Source of the DNA: Lachnospiraceae bacterium
GTDB taxonomy: Bacteria > Bacillota > Clostridia > Lachnospirales > Lachnospiraceae
Assembly: GCA_017428105.1 (NCBI GenBank)
Contig: JAFRRM010000019.1
Coordinates: forward strand, 1 to 64,000
Direction: 5' to 3'
Length of the DNA stretch: 64,000 bases
Part shown: piece after piece, positions 1-7,662 of the stretch
Layout of the letters: each line of letters begins with the position of its first letter
How positions within the stretch are numbered: the first letter of the stretch is position 1
The notes under the pieces: generated by a model
The model's database searches: none
Told to the model about the DNA's origin: nothing
The model's input: only the letters and a program-made list of their open reading frames with translations
Program-made: the position numbers and the translations under genes

Positions 1-161
1 ATGACCTCTGTTAATTCCTCGCGCATCTGTACGTAATGCGCCGCGGTTTCGGCTTCGTTCCGGTGTGAGCCCGGTCCGCAGCCCCGCTGTTCTTTCAGGA
101 ATTTTCAGGGTTGGAATGCATCATTTAATTGTCAAGGTGCCGGGCGTCTTTCTCAAGGCGC

Positions 162-197
162 AAGTGGTAATCTACCACTTCGGCAGACATTTGTCAA
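162..197 (-). promoter_or_regulatory. Leftward promoter with palindromic operator
   Basis: Reading leftward there is a -35 TTGACA (197-192), a 17-bp spacer and a -10 TAGATT (174-169). The -10 is the centre of a perfect inverted repeat, AAGTGGTAGATTACCACTT (180-162; 8-bp arms, 3-bp centre). An A/T-rich tract at 207-230 lies just upstream and could act as an UP element. A repressor bound to the palindrome would cover the -10 and start site. The TGGT-N5-ACCA core resembles GntR/FadR-type operators, but the regulator is not identified. The controlled gene lies mostly or wholly beyond the left edge. In 1-161 I see only weak starts (minus-strand ATG at 26 with no clear ribosome binding site, and a 9-codon ORF near 121), so no CDS is called. 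Confidence 0.7.
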
Positions 198-237
198 CAA
201 CTTTTTGAAAAAATTTTTAAGATTTTTTTCCGGGCCG

Positions 238-945
238 TTATTTCTCAATCTGAGCGGGATCCGCCTCGTCCTCTTCCAGCAGGCGGAGGCCCGCCGTATC
301 GGTCACGGGGAGGGAAAAGACGACGGCTTTCGCAGGGGTCTGCAGGCCGGCTTTTTCCATGACGGACTGCATGATGCGGTTTTTGGCGGACGTATTGGAC
401 ACGATATAGACGATATCTTTTTCGGAAGCCAGGGAGACGCCGAAAAACTGTTCTGCGCTCTGCATGCCGGTCCCCCGGGCATGGATCACGGTCCCGCCGG
501 CCGCGCCGGCTTCGCGCGCCGCATCCATGACCTGCTCGCTATAGCCCTGGTTGCAGACGGCCATGATCAGTTCGCGCTTAGTCCCTTTCATCTCTCCTTC
601 TTCCTTTCTGATAAACTCCTGTTTCTGCGTCAGGAAGGCCAGTTCGCGCTTCCCGCCGATACTGCTGAGAGGGATCGTGAACGCGATCCCGGTCCCGGGG
701 ACGTCGATCCGAAGCCTGGTTCTCAGATCTTTTTTCACGGCGGGCCATTTCCGCTCCGTCACGAAAGAGAAGCACACTGCCTTTTCCGTGCTGTCCAGCC
801 CCAGCATGTCCAGGACGGCGTGGGTGGCCGTTCCGTGGCCCAGGGCGATCAGGTTGATTTCCAGCTGCTGTTCCTTATAGATCTTCAGAAGAGCCGGCAG
901 CCGGTTCCTCGCCACAATGGATGTTAATAAGCTGACGCTGCTCAC
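238..945 (-). CDS. Tandem PII-like regulatory protein
   Basis: A 235-residue protein with two repeated PII-like (ferredoxin-like) halves, about residues 1-110 and 118-225. Each half has an Ile/Val-rich first strand, a Gly-rich turn (LGHGTATHAVLD; ARGTGMQSAEQFFG) and a late VFSLPV-type strand. It looks like a PII-family nucleotide or small-ligand sensor, but the halves lack an obvious long T-loop with the uridylylated tyrosine of classical GlnB. Translation starts at GTG behind AAAGGAGG. It follows the DUF1538 membrane protein by 12 bp, so the pair probably forms a transporter plus PII-type regulator, last in the dnaX operon. The ligand is unknown. Confidence 0.75.
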   Translation of the reverse strand: MSSVSLLTSIVARNRLPALLKIYKEQQLEINLIALGHGTATHAVLDMLGLDSTEKAVCFSFVTERKWPAVKKDLRTRLRIDVPGTGIAFTIPLSSIGGKRELAFLTQKQEFIRKEEGEMKGTKRELIMAVCNQGYSEQVMDAAREAGAAGGTVIHARGTGMQSAEQFFGVSLASEKDIVYIVSNTSAKNRIMQSVMEKAGLQTPAKAVVFSLPVTDTAGLRLLEEDEADPAQIEK

Positions 946-957
946 CGAGCCCCTCCT

Positions 958-2484
958 TTACAGTTCAATGATGGCATGATCGTCCAGTTCCTCAAAGTGA
1001 GAAACGGACAGGGCCGGCATCGGTTTGCGGCTGCGGCTGCGCCGCACGCAGATCAGGCCGAGGATCTGGATCGTGATCAGGGGCGTCATCGCGACCAGCG
1101 CCACGACGCCGAACGCGTCCGTGATCACATTGCCTCCGACGGCAAAGCATACGCCGGTCGCCAGCGGCAGCAGGAAGGTGGCCGTCATAGGGCCGGAAGC
1201 CACGCCGCCGGAGTCGAAAGCAATGGCCGTGAACATTTTCGGGACCAGGAAGGTCATGCCCAGCGCCAGCGCATAGCCGGGGATCACGATCCACAGGATG
1301 GAAATGCCGGTCAGGACGCGGAACATGGAAAGACCTACCGATACGGCCACCCCGAAGCCCAGGCACCGCTGCAGCGTTCTGCCGGGGACGGCGCCGTCGG
1401 TCAGTTCCTCGACCTGGCGCATCAGCACGTAAACGGCAGGCTCCGCCTTCACGATGAAATATCCGATCACCACACCCACCGGGATCAGGAGACGGTAATG
1501 CGGCGATCCCGCCATCGTCTGCCCCAGATACAGGCCGGCCGGCATGAAGCCCACGTTGGCGCCGGTCAGGAACAGGACAAGGCCGATATAGGTATACAGG
1601 ATGCCCACGCCGATCCTGCGCAGATAATGCCTGCCCGTCCGGACGAACACCAGCTGGAAGACGCCGAAGAACAGCACCATGGGCAGCAGGGACCGCGCCA
1701 TCTCCCCCATGTATTCCGGGAAGCCCTCCACGAACATGCGGCCAAGCGCGACGGACTGTGAAACGTCCCGGATGACGGCAGGCGTATAGGAAGCGTTCCC
1801 GGGATGATAGATCATCCCCAGGATGAGGACGGTCAGGATGGGGCCGACCGAGCAAAGCGCCACGAGGCCCATGCTGTCGTCCGCCGCCGCTTTATCGCTG
1901 CGGATCGCGGAGATGCCGACACCGAACGCCATGATGAAAGGAACGGTCATGGGACCGGTCGTCACACCGCCCGCATCAAACGCCACGGCAAGGAAATCCG
2001 GCGGGACAAACAGCAGCAGCACGAACACCAGCAGGTAAAAGCCCAGCAGCAGCGTCCGCAGCGGCACGCGGAAGATCATGCGGAGAAAGGCAAAGACCAG
2101 GAAGATACCGACGCCGACGGCCACGGAAATGATCAGGACCGGATTGGGGATCGACTGCACCTGCTGCGCCAGGACCTGCAGGTCCGGTTCGGAGATGGTG
2201 ATCAGAAAACCCAAAAAAAAGCCCACCCCCAGTATGAGGGGGAGCTTTCTGGTCCTGGTGACCCCGGCGCCCATGCGTTCGCCCATCGGGCCCATCGCCA
2301 GTTCGGCCCCCAGGGAGAAGAACATTTCGCCGATGATCAGCAGGACACTGCCGAGCAGAAACGTCAGCAGTATCCCGCTGGGAAGGGGGGCGACCGTCAG
2401 GCTCAGAGTCAGGACGATCAGCAGGATGGGGCCGATGGCCTGCAGGGATTCGATCAGTTTTTCACGCAGACGGTTTGTATACAA
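958..2484 (-). CDS. DUF1538 integral membrane protein
   Basis: A 508-residue polytopic membrane protein built from two homologous halves. Each half carries the same signature, FDAGGVTTGPMT (about residue 169) and FDSGGVASGPMT (about residue 423), flanked by hydrophobic segments, as in tandem DUF1538 proteins. Such inverted or tandem repeats with conserved Gly/Pro loops suggest a transporter, but no substrate is established. The start is TTG preceded by GGGGGATCGAG; no ATG is better placed. The C-terminal tail is basic, then acidic, and cytosolic-looking. It sits directly upstream of the double PII-like protein, which may gate it in the way GlnK gates AmtB (inference). Confidence 0.8.
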   Translation of the reverse strand: MYTNRLREKLIESLQAIGPILLIVLTLSLTVAPLPSGILLTFLLGSVLLIIGEMFFSLGAELAMGPMGERMGAGVTRTRKLPLILGVGFFLGFLITISEPDLQVLAQQVQSIPNPVLIISVAVGVGIFLVFAFLRMIFRVPLRTLLLGFYLLVFVLLLFVPPDFLAVAFDAGGVTTGPMTVPFIMAFGVGISAIRSDKAAADDSMGLVALCSVGPILTVLILGMIYHPGNASYTPAVIRDVSQSVALGRMFVEGFPEYMGEMARSLLPMVLFFGVFQLVFVRTGRHYLRRIGVGILYTYIGLVLFLTGANVGFMPAGLYLGQTMAGSPHYRLLIPVGVVIGYFIVKAEPAVYVLMRQVEELTDGAVPGRTLQRCLGFGVAVSVGLSMFRVLTGISILWIVIPGYALALGMTFLVPKMFTAIAFDSGGVASGPMTATFLLPLATGVCFAVGGNVITDAFGVVALVAMTPLITIQILGLICVRRSRSRKPMPALSVSHFEELDDHAIIEL

Positions 2485-2502
2485 CTCGATCCCCCGGCCG
2501 TA

Positions 2503-4749
2503 TTATTTGATGAATTTTCCTTTCAGGATCAGGAGGCCTTCTTTATTGTAGCGTTTGGAGAAGAGGCCGCCCTTGCGTTCGGACATGTCCGCCGCTTCCT
2601 CGATCATGTTCTCGGCTTCTTCCTTGGTCAGGAGAACGCCTTTTTCCTTGCGGCTCTCCGCGGCGTTCTGCAGGGCCAGCTCACCGGCGTCGTCCAGGAT
2701 GCAGTCGATGGAAGTCAGATAGTTCTTGGCATAGGTGATGAAGCCTTCTTCGCTCATGCCGATGGCGCCGATGGATCCGGTGGCGGTGCCGATCTTGCCG
2801 ACGACCTTGGTGGGGCCTTCCAGATTCTTGCCGGCGGCTTCCTCAAGCGGTTTCTTGACGTCAGGCATCACGGTGGTCTTGGCATCGGTGACCGGCTTCT
2901 CGGCAGGGTGCTCCACGTTCTCGCGGATCTCGGCGATCGGGAGTTCCCTGGTGGAAGGCTTGTCTTCCGGAGCGGGGATCTCCGCAGGTTTGCGGCCTTC
3001 CTCTTTCTCTTCCGCTTTGGGCGCTGCCGGTTCAGGAACGATGTTCTGAACGGCTTTCTCCGCCGTTTCATCGATCCCGGCGCCGGCCGCTTTGATCTCC
3101 TCTTCCGCAGGCCCCGCAACGTCTTCAAAGATCTCGGCGGCTTTCTCCGCCGCGGCTGCGGTGCCGGCCACTGCGGTGGCTTTCAGAGCGGCGCTCTGAT
3201 CGCCCAGGAAGTCGGTAAAGCTGAAATGGCCTTCGGAGGCGACGGCTTCCGGTTCTTCTTTCTTTTCTTCCGGTCTCGCTTCCTTCTTTTCTACCGGCTG
3301 TACGGCGTGCTCTTCCGCAGGCTTCACCTCTTCGGCGGGTTTCTGAGGAGCAGCTTCCTGCGCTTTGGCGGGTTCCGCGGCCGCTGATCTCAGATCGGGC
3401 AGCTCCTGGGTGAGGATCGCGCCGGCGGCGGCATCCCAGTTCGGGGTCTGCGGTTCATCGGTCTTGTCAAAATTAAAGGAAAGCTGTTCGACTTCGTCTT
3501 CCAGAAGGTTCGGGGCTTTCGGAACTGCGGGCTCGGCAGGGGCCGCTTCGGGGGCTTCGGCGGGTTCGGGGGCAGATCCCGTCTTGTCCGTACCGGTCAG
3601 TTCGTCTTCCACAGTCTCGGCCAGGTTGGCCAGGACGTCTTCGGCCCGGACTTCGGAGACTTTGATCTTCGGGACGATCTCCTCCTGGTGCAGGAATTCA
3701 CCCAGCCTGGTATCCAGATAGGGAAGCTGATCCGCTTTGTCCGCCAGGACGAAGATCTGTTCGGACTGTTCGTATTTGACACTGTGGACGATGTCGGCCA
3801 GCAGTTCCTCGGACAGGGAGGAGGCGCTGTCGATGAGCAGGTCCTTGCCTTTGGTGTGCTCGCGGGCCGCCTCGAAGCCGACGCGGTTGAAGCGCTCCGC
3901 TGAAATGCGGGTCAGCTTGCCCATCGGTTTGTTGTGCATGCGGTAATAGCGGGCCAGACGTTCCAGGGCCTTCGGGACCGCGTCGTCCAGGCCGTCCGCA
4001 TCGATCAGCATGATCTGCTCGGGCCAGACTTCCGGCTGTTCCTGAGGCTCTTCCGGCGCTTCCTCTTCCTCCTGCTCTTCAGGGACGGCTTCGCGCTCGG
4101 TGTATTCGTCCACCACTTCCTGATAGCGCGCGGCATAGTATTCGCGGTTGTCGCGGTGATCCTGCTGTTCGGCGCTCAGGGGGGCGTATTTTTCCTTCAG
4201 GGCCATCGCCTCGTCCACGTATTCGCCGACGCCGAACCAGAGGATGATCTCGTCGCAGAGCTTGACGCACTGCTCACCCATGCCGGCTTCGTCGTACATC
4301 TGGGCCAGGCGGAGCGCCCATTCCTCTTCAAATTCGTATTTGCGGTAGGTCTCCAGGATGGCGATGCGCTTGTCCAGCGGCTCTTTCTTGAGTTCCGCCA
4401 GCAGGTAGCGGAGCAGGTAGCGGCCGTTGTCGTCGGAGGCTTCCTGCAGATACATCTCATAATAATGCTGGGCCAGATCCACGTCTTTTTCCGCGATGGC
4501 AAGGCCGGTCAGTTTGTACAGGATGCGTTTGCCGACCGCGGATTCCTCGTATGCCATCTGCAGCAGTTCGATGGCCGAGCGGTAATCCCGGGTGTTTTCG
4601 TAGGCCGCCGCCGTGATGGTCAGCAGACGCACCGAGTGGACTTCTTCCCAGTCCACGGTGTCGGCGATCTTGACGGCCGCTTCATAGTCGCCCTTCTTGA
4701 CCAGTTTCTGGATCTTTTCCGCTTTCATACTGTAGGTGTATTTATCCAT
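2503..4749 (-). CDS. Large TPR protein with Pro/Glu/Ala-rich linker
   Basis: A 748-residue protein with no signal peptide. Residues 1-200 are helical repeats of TPR type (DYEAAVKIADTVDWEEV, DYRSAIELLQMAYEES, DLAQHYYEMYLQEA). Residues about 245-355 form a compact alpha/beta segment with no motif I can name (LIDADGLDD; LLIDSASSLSEELL). The middle (about 385-630) is low-complexity Pro/Glu/Ala/Lys. The C-terminus is basic and helical. It lies 12 bp downstream of recR, so it is part of the dnaX operon. ATG is preceded by GGGGGGA. The architecture suggests a cytoplasmic scaffold; the function is not recognised. Confidence 0.7.
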   Translation of the reverse strand: MDKYTYSMKAEKIQKLVKKGDYEAAVKIADTVDWEEVHSVRLLTITAAAYENTRDYRSAIELLQMAYEESAVGKRILYKLTGLAIAEKDVDLAQHYYEMYLQEASDDNGRYLLRYLLAELKKEPLDKRIAILETYRKYEFEEEWALRLAQMYDEAGMGEQCVKLCDEIILWFGVGEYVDEAMALKEKYAPLSAEQQDHRDNREYYAARYQEVVDEYTEREAVPEEQEEEEAPEEPQEQPEVWPEQIMLIDADGLDDAVPKALERLARYYRMHNKPMGKLTRISAERFNRVGFEAAREHTKGKDLLIDSASSLSEELLADIVHSVKYEQSEQIFVLADKADQLPYLDTRLGEFLHQEEIVPKIKVSEVRAEDVLANLAETVEDELTGTDKTGSAPEPAEAPEAAPAEPAVPKAPNLLEDEVEQLSFNFDKTDEPQTPNWDAAAGAILTQELPDLRSAAAEPAKAQEAAPQKPAEEVKPAEEHAVQPVEKKEARPEEKKEEPEAVASEGHFSFTDFLGDQSAALKATAVAGTAAAAEKAAEIFEDVAGPAEEEIKAAGAGIDETAEKAVQNIVPEPAAPKAEEKEEGRKPAEIPAPEDKPSTRELPIAEIRENVEHPAEKPVTDAKTTVMPDVKKPLEEAAGKNLEGPTKVVGKIGTATGSIGAIGMSEEGFITYAKNYLTSIDCILDDAGELALQNAAESRKEKGVLLTKEEAENMIEEAADMSERKGGLFSKRYNKEGLLILKGKFIK

Positions 4750-4761
4750 GTCGTCCCCCCG

Positions 4762-5358
4762 CTACATTGCCCGGCGATCTTCCAGCGCCCGGGATAAAGT
4801 CATTGAATCCGTATTTTCCAGATCAACGCCCACCGGGATGCCGCTGGCGATCCGGGTGGTCCTGATCCCTCGTTTGCTCATTTCATTGTTGATGACCACC
4901 GCCGTGGTCTCGCCCTCCAGGGACGAGCCGGTGGCGACGATCACTTCGGAGACCGGTCCCTCCGCGACCCGCTCCAGCAGTTCCTTGTAGCGGATCTCCG
5001 ATAAGTTGATGCCCCGCATCGGCGAGAAGACGCCGTGGAGCACGTGATAGACGCCTTTGTAGGAGCCGGTGCGTTCGTACGCTTCCAGGTCCTGCGGCGT
5101 CTCCACGACCATGATCTGCGTGCGGTCCCGCCGGTCGTCCGAGCAGATCGGGCAGACCTCGCGGTCCGTCAGGGTCTGGCAGACGCGGCAGAATCTGACA
5201 CTCTTCCGGGCGCTCACGATGGCGCCGGCCAGGTTCTCCGCCGTCTGCTCCGGCTGGTTCAGCAGATAGTAGGCCAGCCGGGTGGCCGTTTTCTGGCCGA
5301 TGCCCGGCAGTTTGGACAGTTCCTGGGACAGCAGCTGAAGTCCGTTGCTGGTTTCCAT
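4762..5358 (-). CDS. recR: Recombination protein RecR
   Basis: A 198-residue RecR of normal length. The N-terminal helix-hairpin-helix (LSKLPGIGQKTATRLAYYLL) is followed by a four-Cys zinc finger (CRVC...CPIC, about residues 57-71), the Toprim domain (IMVVETPQDLEAYERTGSYKG) and the C-terminal PVGVDLEN. It acts with RecO/RecF in loading RecA at gaps. Its ATG overlaps the ybaB stop codon (TAATG), which indicates translational coupling. The dnaX-ybaB-recR order is the standard Firmicutes one. The usual ATNPTLEGE motif reads ATGSSLEGE here. Confidence 0.97.
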   Translation of the reverse strand: METSNGLQLLSQELSKLPGIGQKTATRLAYYLLNQPEQTAENLAGAIVSARKSVRFCRVCQTLTDREVCPICSDDRRDRTQIMVVETPQDLEAYERTGSYKGVYHVLHGVFSPMRGINLSEIRYKELLERVAEGPVSEVIVATGSSLEGETTAVVINNEMSKRGIRTTRIASGIPVGVDLENTDSMTLSRALEDRRAM

Positions 5359-5699
5359 TACAGACCGAAGCCTCCCAGGCCGCCGGTCAGGCCGCCCATC
5401 GCGTTCTGCTTGTCGGTCTGGACCTGGCGCAGCGCTTCGTTGACGGCCGCGGTGACCAGATCTTCCAGCATTTCAACGTCATCGGGGTCCACGACCTCGG
5501 GCTTGATATGGGTGGCGAGCACTTCCATCCGGCCGCTCATTACCACTTCCACGGCGCCGCCGCCGGTGCTGGCTTTATATTCCTTCAGTTCCAGCGCCTG
5601 GTTCATTTCCTCCATCTGGCGCTGCATCCGCTGTGCCTGCTTCATCAGATTTCCCATGTTGCCGGGCATGCCGCCCGGAAATCCGCCGCGTTTTGCCAT
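5358..5699 (-). CDS. ybaB: YbaB/EbfC family nucleoid-associated protein
   Basis: A 113-residue small DNA-binding protein. It has the family core: a Met/Gln-rich helix (LMKQAQRMQRQMEEMNQAL), a beta segment (GGGAVEVVMSGRMEVLATHIKPEVVDPDDVEMLEDLV) and the VNEALRQ helix. The ends are Gly/Phe-rich (MAKRGGFPGGMPGN, GGLTGGLGGFGL), typical of Firmicutes homologues. It binds DNA as a dimer and accompanies recR in most bacteria. ATG is preceded by GGAGGACTGAC, and the gene begins 1 bp after the dnaX stop region. Confidence 0.95.
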   Translation of the reverse strand: MAKRGGFPGGMPGNMGNLMKQAQRMQRQMEEMNQALELKEYKASTGGGAVEVVMSGRMEVLATHIKPEVVDPDDVEMLEDLVTAAVNEALRQVQTDKQNAMGGLTGGLGGFGL

Positions 5700-5700
5700 G

Positions 5701-7302
5701 TCAGTCCTCCGTATCCGTTTCGATCTTCATATGGATGTGCGATAATTCTTCGTCTGTGATATATACCGGTTCCGGCTCCGACTTGCGCGCCGTGCGCAGG
5801 TCGAAGCGGATCTCCTTCTGATATTTGGCGGCGACCAGTTCCTCCAGCCGGGCAAGGGCGCCGAAGCTCTTGATCATGTTGGCTGTAAAGATGTCCGGAA
5901 AGACCACGCGCAGGATGCCGCCGTCCAGTGGTTCCAGACGGCTCCGCTTCAGCAGCTGGGCGGAGGGGTAATCCATTTCGCCCAGGAGTTCCTGCCAGTG
6001 CGAGCGGATCAGCTGCAGATCTTCCCACTGGGCCGGGGAGAGTTTGATTACTTCCCGATCGTCTGCGGGAGCAGCGGGCTGCTCTTCCATCTGCGGCTGC
6101 AGTGCCGTCTGTCCGGCGGGAGCCGCCGAGGGGACGCCGTTCTTCTGAAGACGGTCCACTTTGCGTTCCAGGGCGGTCAGGCGGGCTTCCACCGCGCCGT
6201 TCGTTTCTTCCGTGCGCGGACGGGCCGCCTGGATGGTGCCGACTTCCAGCAGCACGCGCTTATCCACCGTGCCCCTGAGGTCGCCGGACAGCGCGGAGTA
6301 AAGGCGGATGAGCGCCATCAGTTCTTCCGGGCCCGTCATCTGGCCTTCCTCGGCCAGGCGGATCCAGTCTTCGCGGGACAGTTCCAGTTCTTCCGCAGAG
6401 GCTTCGGAGGTCATCAGGACCAGCAGGTTCCGAAGGTACCAGATGAAGTCCACCACGAACTGGCCCAAGTCGCGGCCTTCGTTCCGGAGCTGCTCGATCA
6501 GCGACAGGGCGTCGTCCACGTCGCCGTTCAGCACGGCGCGGAAATAGCGGCTCAGCACGGCGCTGTTGACCGTTCCGAGGGTCTTCAGGACGTCCTCAAA
6601 GCGGAGCACTTCGCCGGGCATGGCGGAGACGCTCTGGTCAAACAGGCTGATGGCGTCGCGCATGGCGCCGTCCGCTTTGCGGGCGATGTAGTTGAGGGCG
6701 GATTCCTCGGCTTTGATCCCTTCGCCCTCCATCAGTTCGTGGAGGCGCTCCACCATGTCCGCCGGAGTGATCCGGTGGAAATCGAAGCGCTGGCAGCGGG
6801 ACAGGACCGTCACCGGGATCGCGTGGGGCTCGGTGGTGGCCAGTATGAAGATCACGTATTCCGGCGGCTCCTCCAGCGTCTTCAGCATGGCGTTGAAGGC
6901 CACGTTGGAGATGTTGTGGACTTCGTCGATGATGTAGACGCGGTATTTGCCCGAAGCGGGACGGTACTGCACCTCGTCGCGGATCTCGCGGATGTTGTCC
7001 ACACCGTTGTTGGAGGCCGCGTCGATCTCGATCACGTTGGTGGACCGGCCCTCCTCGATGCTGCGGCAGGTCTCGCAGACGCCGCAGGCGCAGCCGTTCT
7101 GCGGATTTTCGCAGTTGACGGCTTTCGCGAAGATCTTGGCCATGGTCGTCTTGCCCGTGCCGCGGGAACCGCAGAACAAATAGGCATGCCCGATGCGGTT
7201 GCCTGCGATCTGATTCTGTAAGGTTTTGACGATGGCGTCCTGTCCCTTCACATCCCGGAAGGCGGTCGGACGCCACTTGCGGTACAGTGCGACGTATGCC
7301 AT
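5701..7302 (-). CDS. dnaX: DNA polymerase III subunit gamma/tau
   Basis: A 533-residue clamp-loader ATPase. Visible are the N-terminal YRKWRPTAFRDVKGQ, Walker A GSRGTGKTT (about 45-53), a zinc module with four Cys (CENPQNGCACGVCETC), Walker B IIDEVHNIS, the sensor-1 ATTEPHAIPVTVLSRCQRF with the SRC arginine finger, and a C-terminal polymerase-binding region after a Pro/Gln-rich linker. The length fits the tau form. I saw no clear A-rich slippery site for a shorter gamma product. It lies downstream of the SRP RNA, as in Bacillus. A possible promoter (TTGCCT-17-TAAGAT) and a small hairpin lie between the RNA and the ATG. Confidence 0.97.
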   Translation of the reverse strand: MAYVALYRKWRPTAFRDVKGQDAIVKTLQNQIAGNRIGHAYLFCGSRGTGKTTMAKIFAKAVNCENPQNGCACGVCETCRSIEEGRSTNVIEIDAASNNGVDNIREIRDEVQYRPASGKYRVYIIDEVHNISNVAFNAMLKTLEEPPEYVIFILATTEPHAIPVTVLSRCQRFDFHRITPADMVERLHELMEGEGIKAEESALNYIARKADGAMRDAISLFDQSVSAMPGEVLRFEDVLKTLGTVNSAVLSRYFRAVLNGDVDDALSLIEQLRNEGRDLGQFVVDFIWYLRNLLVLMTSEASAEELELSREDWIRLAEEGQMTGPEELMALIRLYSALSGDLRGTVDKRVLLEVGTIQAARPRTEETNGAVEARLTALERKVDRLQKNGVPSAAPAGQTALQPQMEEQPAAPADDREVIKLSPAQWEDLQLIRSHWQELLGEMDYPSAQLLKRSRLEPLDGGILRVVFPDIFTANMIKSFGALARLEELVAAKYQKEIRFDLRTARKSEPEPVYITDEELSHIHMKIETDTED

Positions 7303-7373
7303 ATGTTCCCCAAAAAGACGCCTTTTGCGCCTTTGGAATTATCTTATCATAAGAGATTCGAAAAGGCAATAAA

Positions 7374-7610
7374 AAATCCGCGCATGCCCCTTCGAATGCA
7401 GAGAGAACGGCCGTACATTCCGGCTCCCTTACGGCACACAGAGGGATTGCTTAGTGCTGCTTCGTTCCCGACCTGACACGGTTCACAACTTCTGTTGCGT
7501 AAGACCGAAATGCATTCATCGGCGCATTTCTCCCCGATCCTCGGAAGGCATATCACCCCTGCAGGCATCAGGTACAAGGCTTGCCAGAGCCCCGGCTGCG
7601 CGGAAAGAAA
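7374..7610 (-). ncRNA. ffs: Signal recognition particle RNA, large Firmicutes type
   Basis: The minus-strand transcript contains the domain IV hairpin (GTGAACCGTGTCAGGTCGGG, then AACGAAGCAGC; about 7487-7449) that binds Ffh. The 5' CCGCGCA (7603-7597) is perfectly complementary to the 3' TGCGCGG (7384-7378), which closes the long Alu-type helix, and a run of T follows. This fits the 220-270 nt Bacillus/Clostridia SRP RNA, and its place just upstream of dnaX matches. The exact 5' end is uncertain; the promoter predicts a start near 7623. The 437-bp open frame over this region is a shadow. Confidence 0.93.
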
Positions 7611-7629
7611 AATCTGAGGTACAGCGGAT

Positions 7630-7658
7630 ATTATAATGCGGTGCCCGGCCGATGTCAA
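7630..7658 (-). promoter_or_regulatory. Promoter of the SRP RNA gene
   Basis: A perfect consensus: -35 TTGACA (7658-7653), 17-bp spacer, -10 TATAAT (7635-7630), giving a start near 7623. It overlaps the last codons of the upstream gene that ends at 7663. The strength fits a stable RNA gene. Confidence 0.9.
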
Positions 7659-7662
7659 GTTT

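Noticed and set aside
130..135. Second leftward TTGACA
   Set aside because: No -10 element at 16-18 bp (AACCCT instead).
1804..3387. 527-codon plus-strand ORF rich in Asp, His, Gln and Arg
   Set aside because: Antisense shadow of the DUF1538 and TPR genes; no family motifs and low-complexity composition typical of antisense in GC-rich DNA.
5701..7302. Programmed frameshift in dnaX
   Set aside because: No A-AAA-AAG type slippery site was seen in the expected region; full-length tau-like product is assumed.
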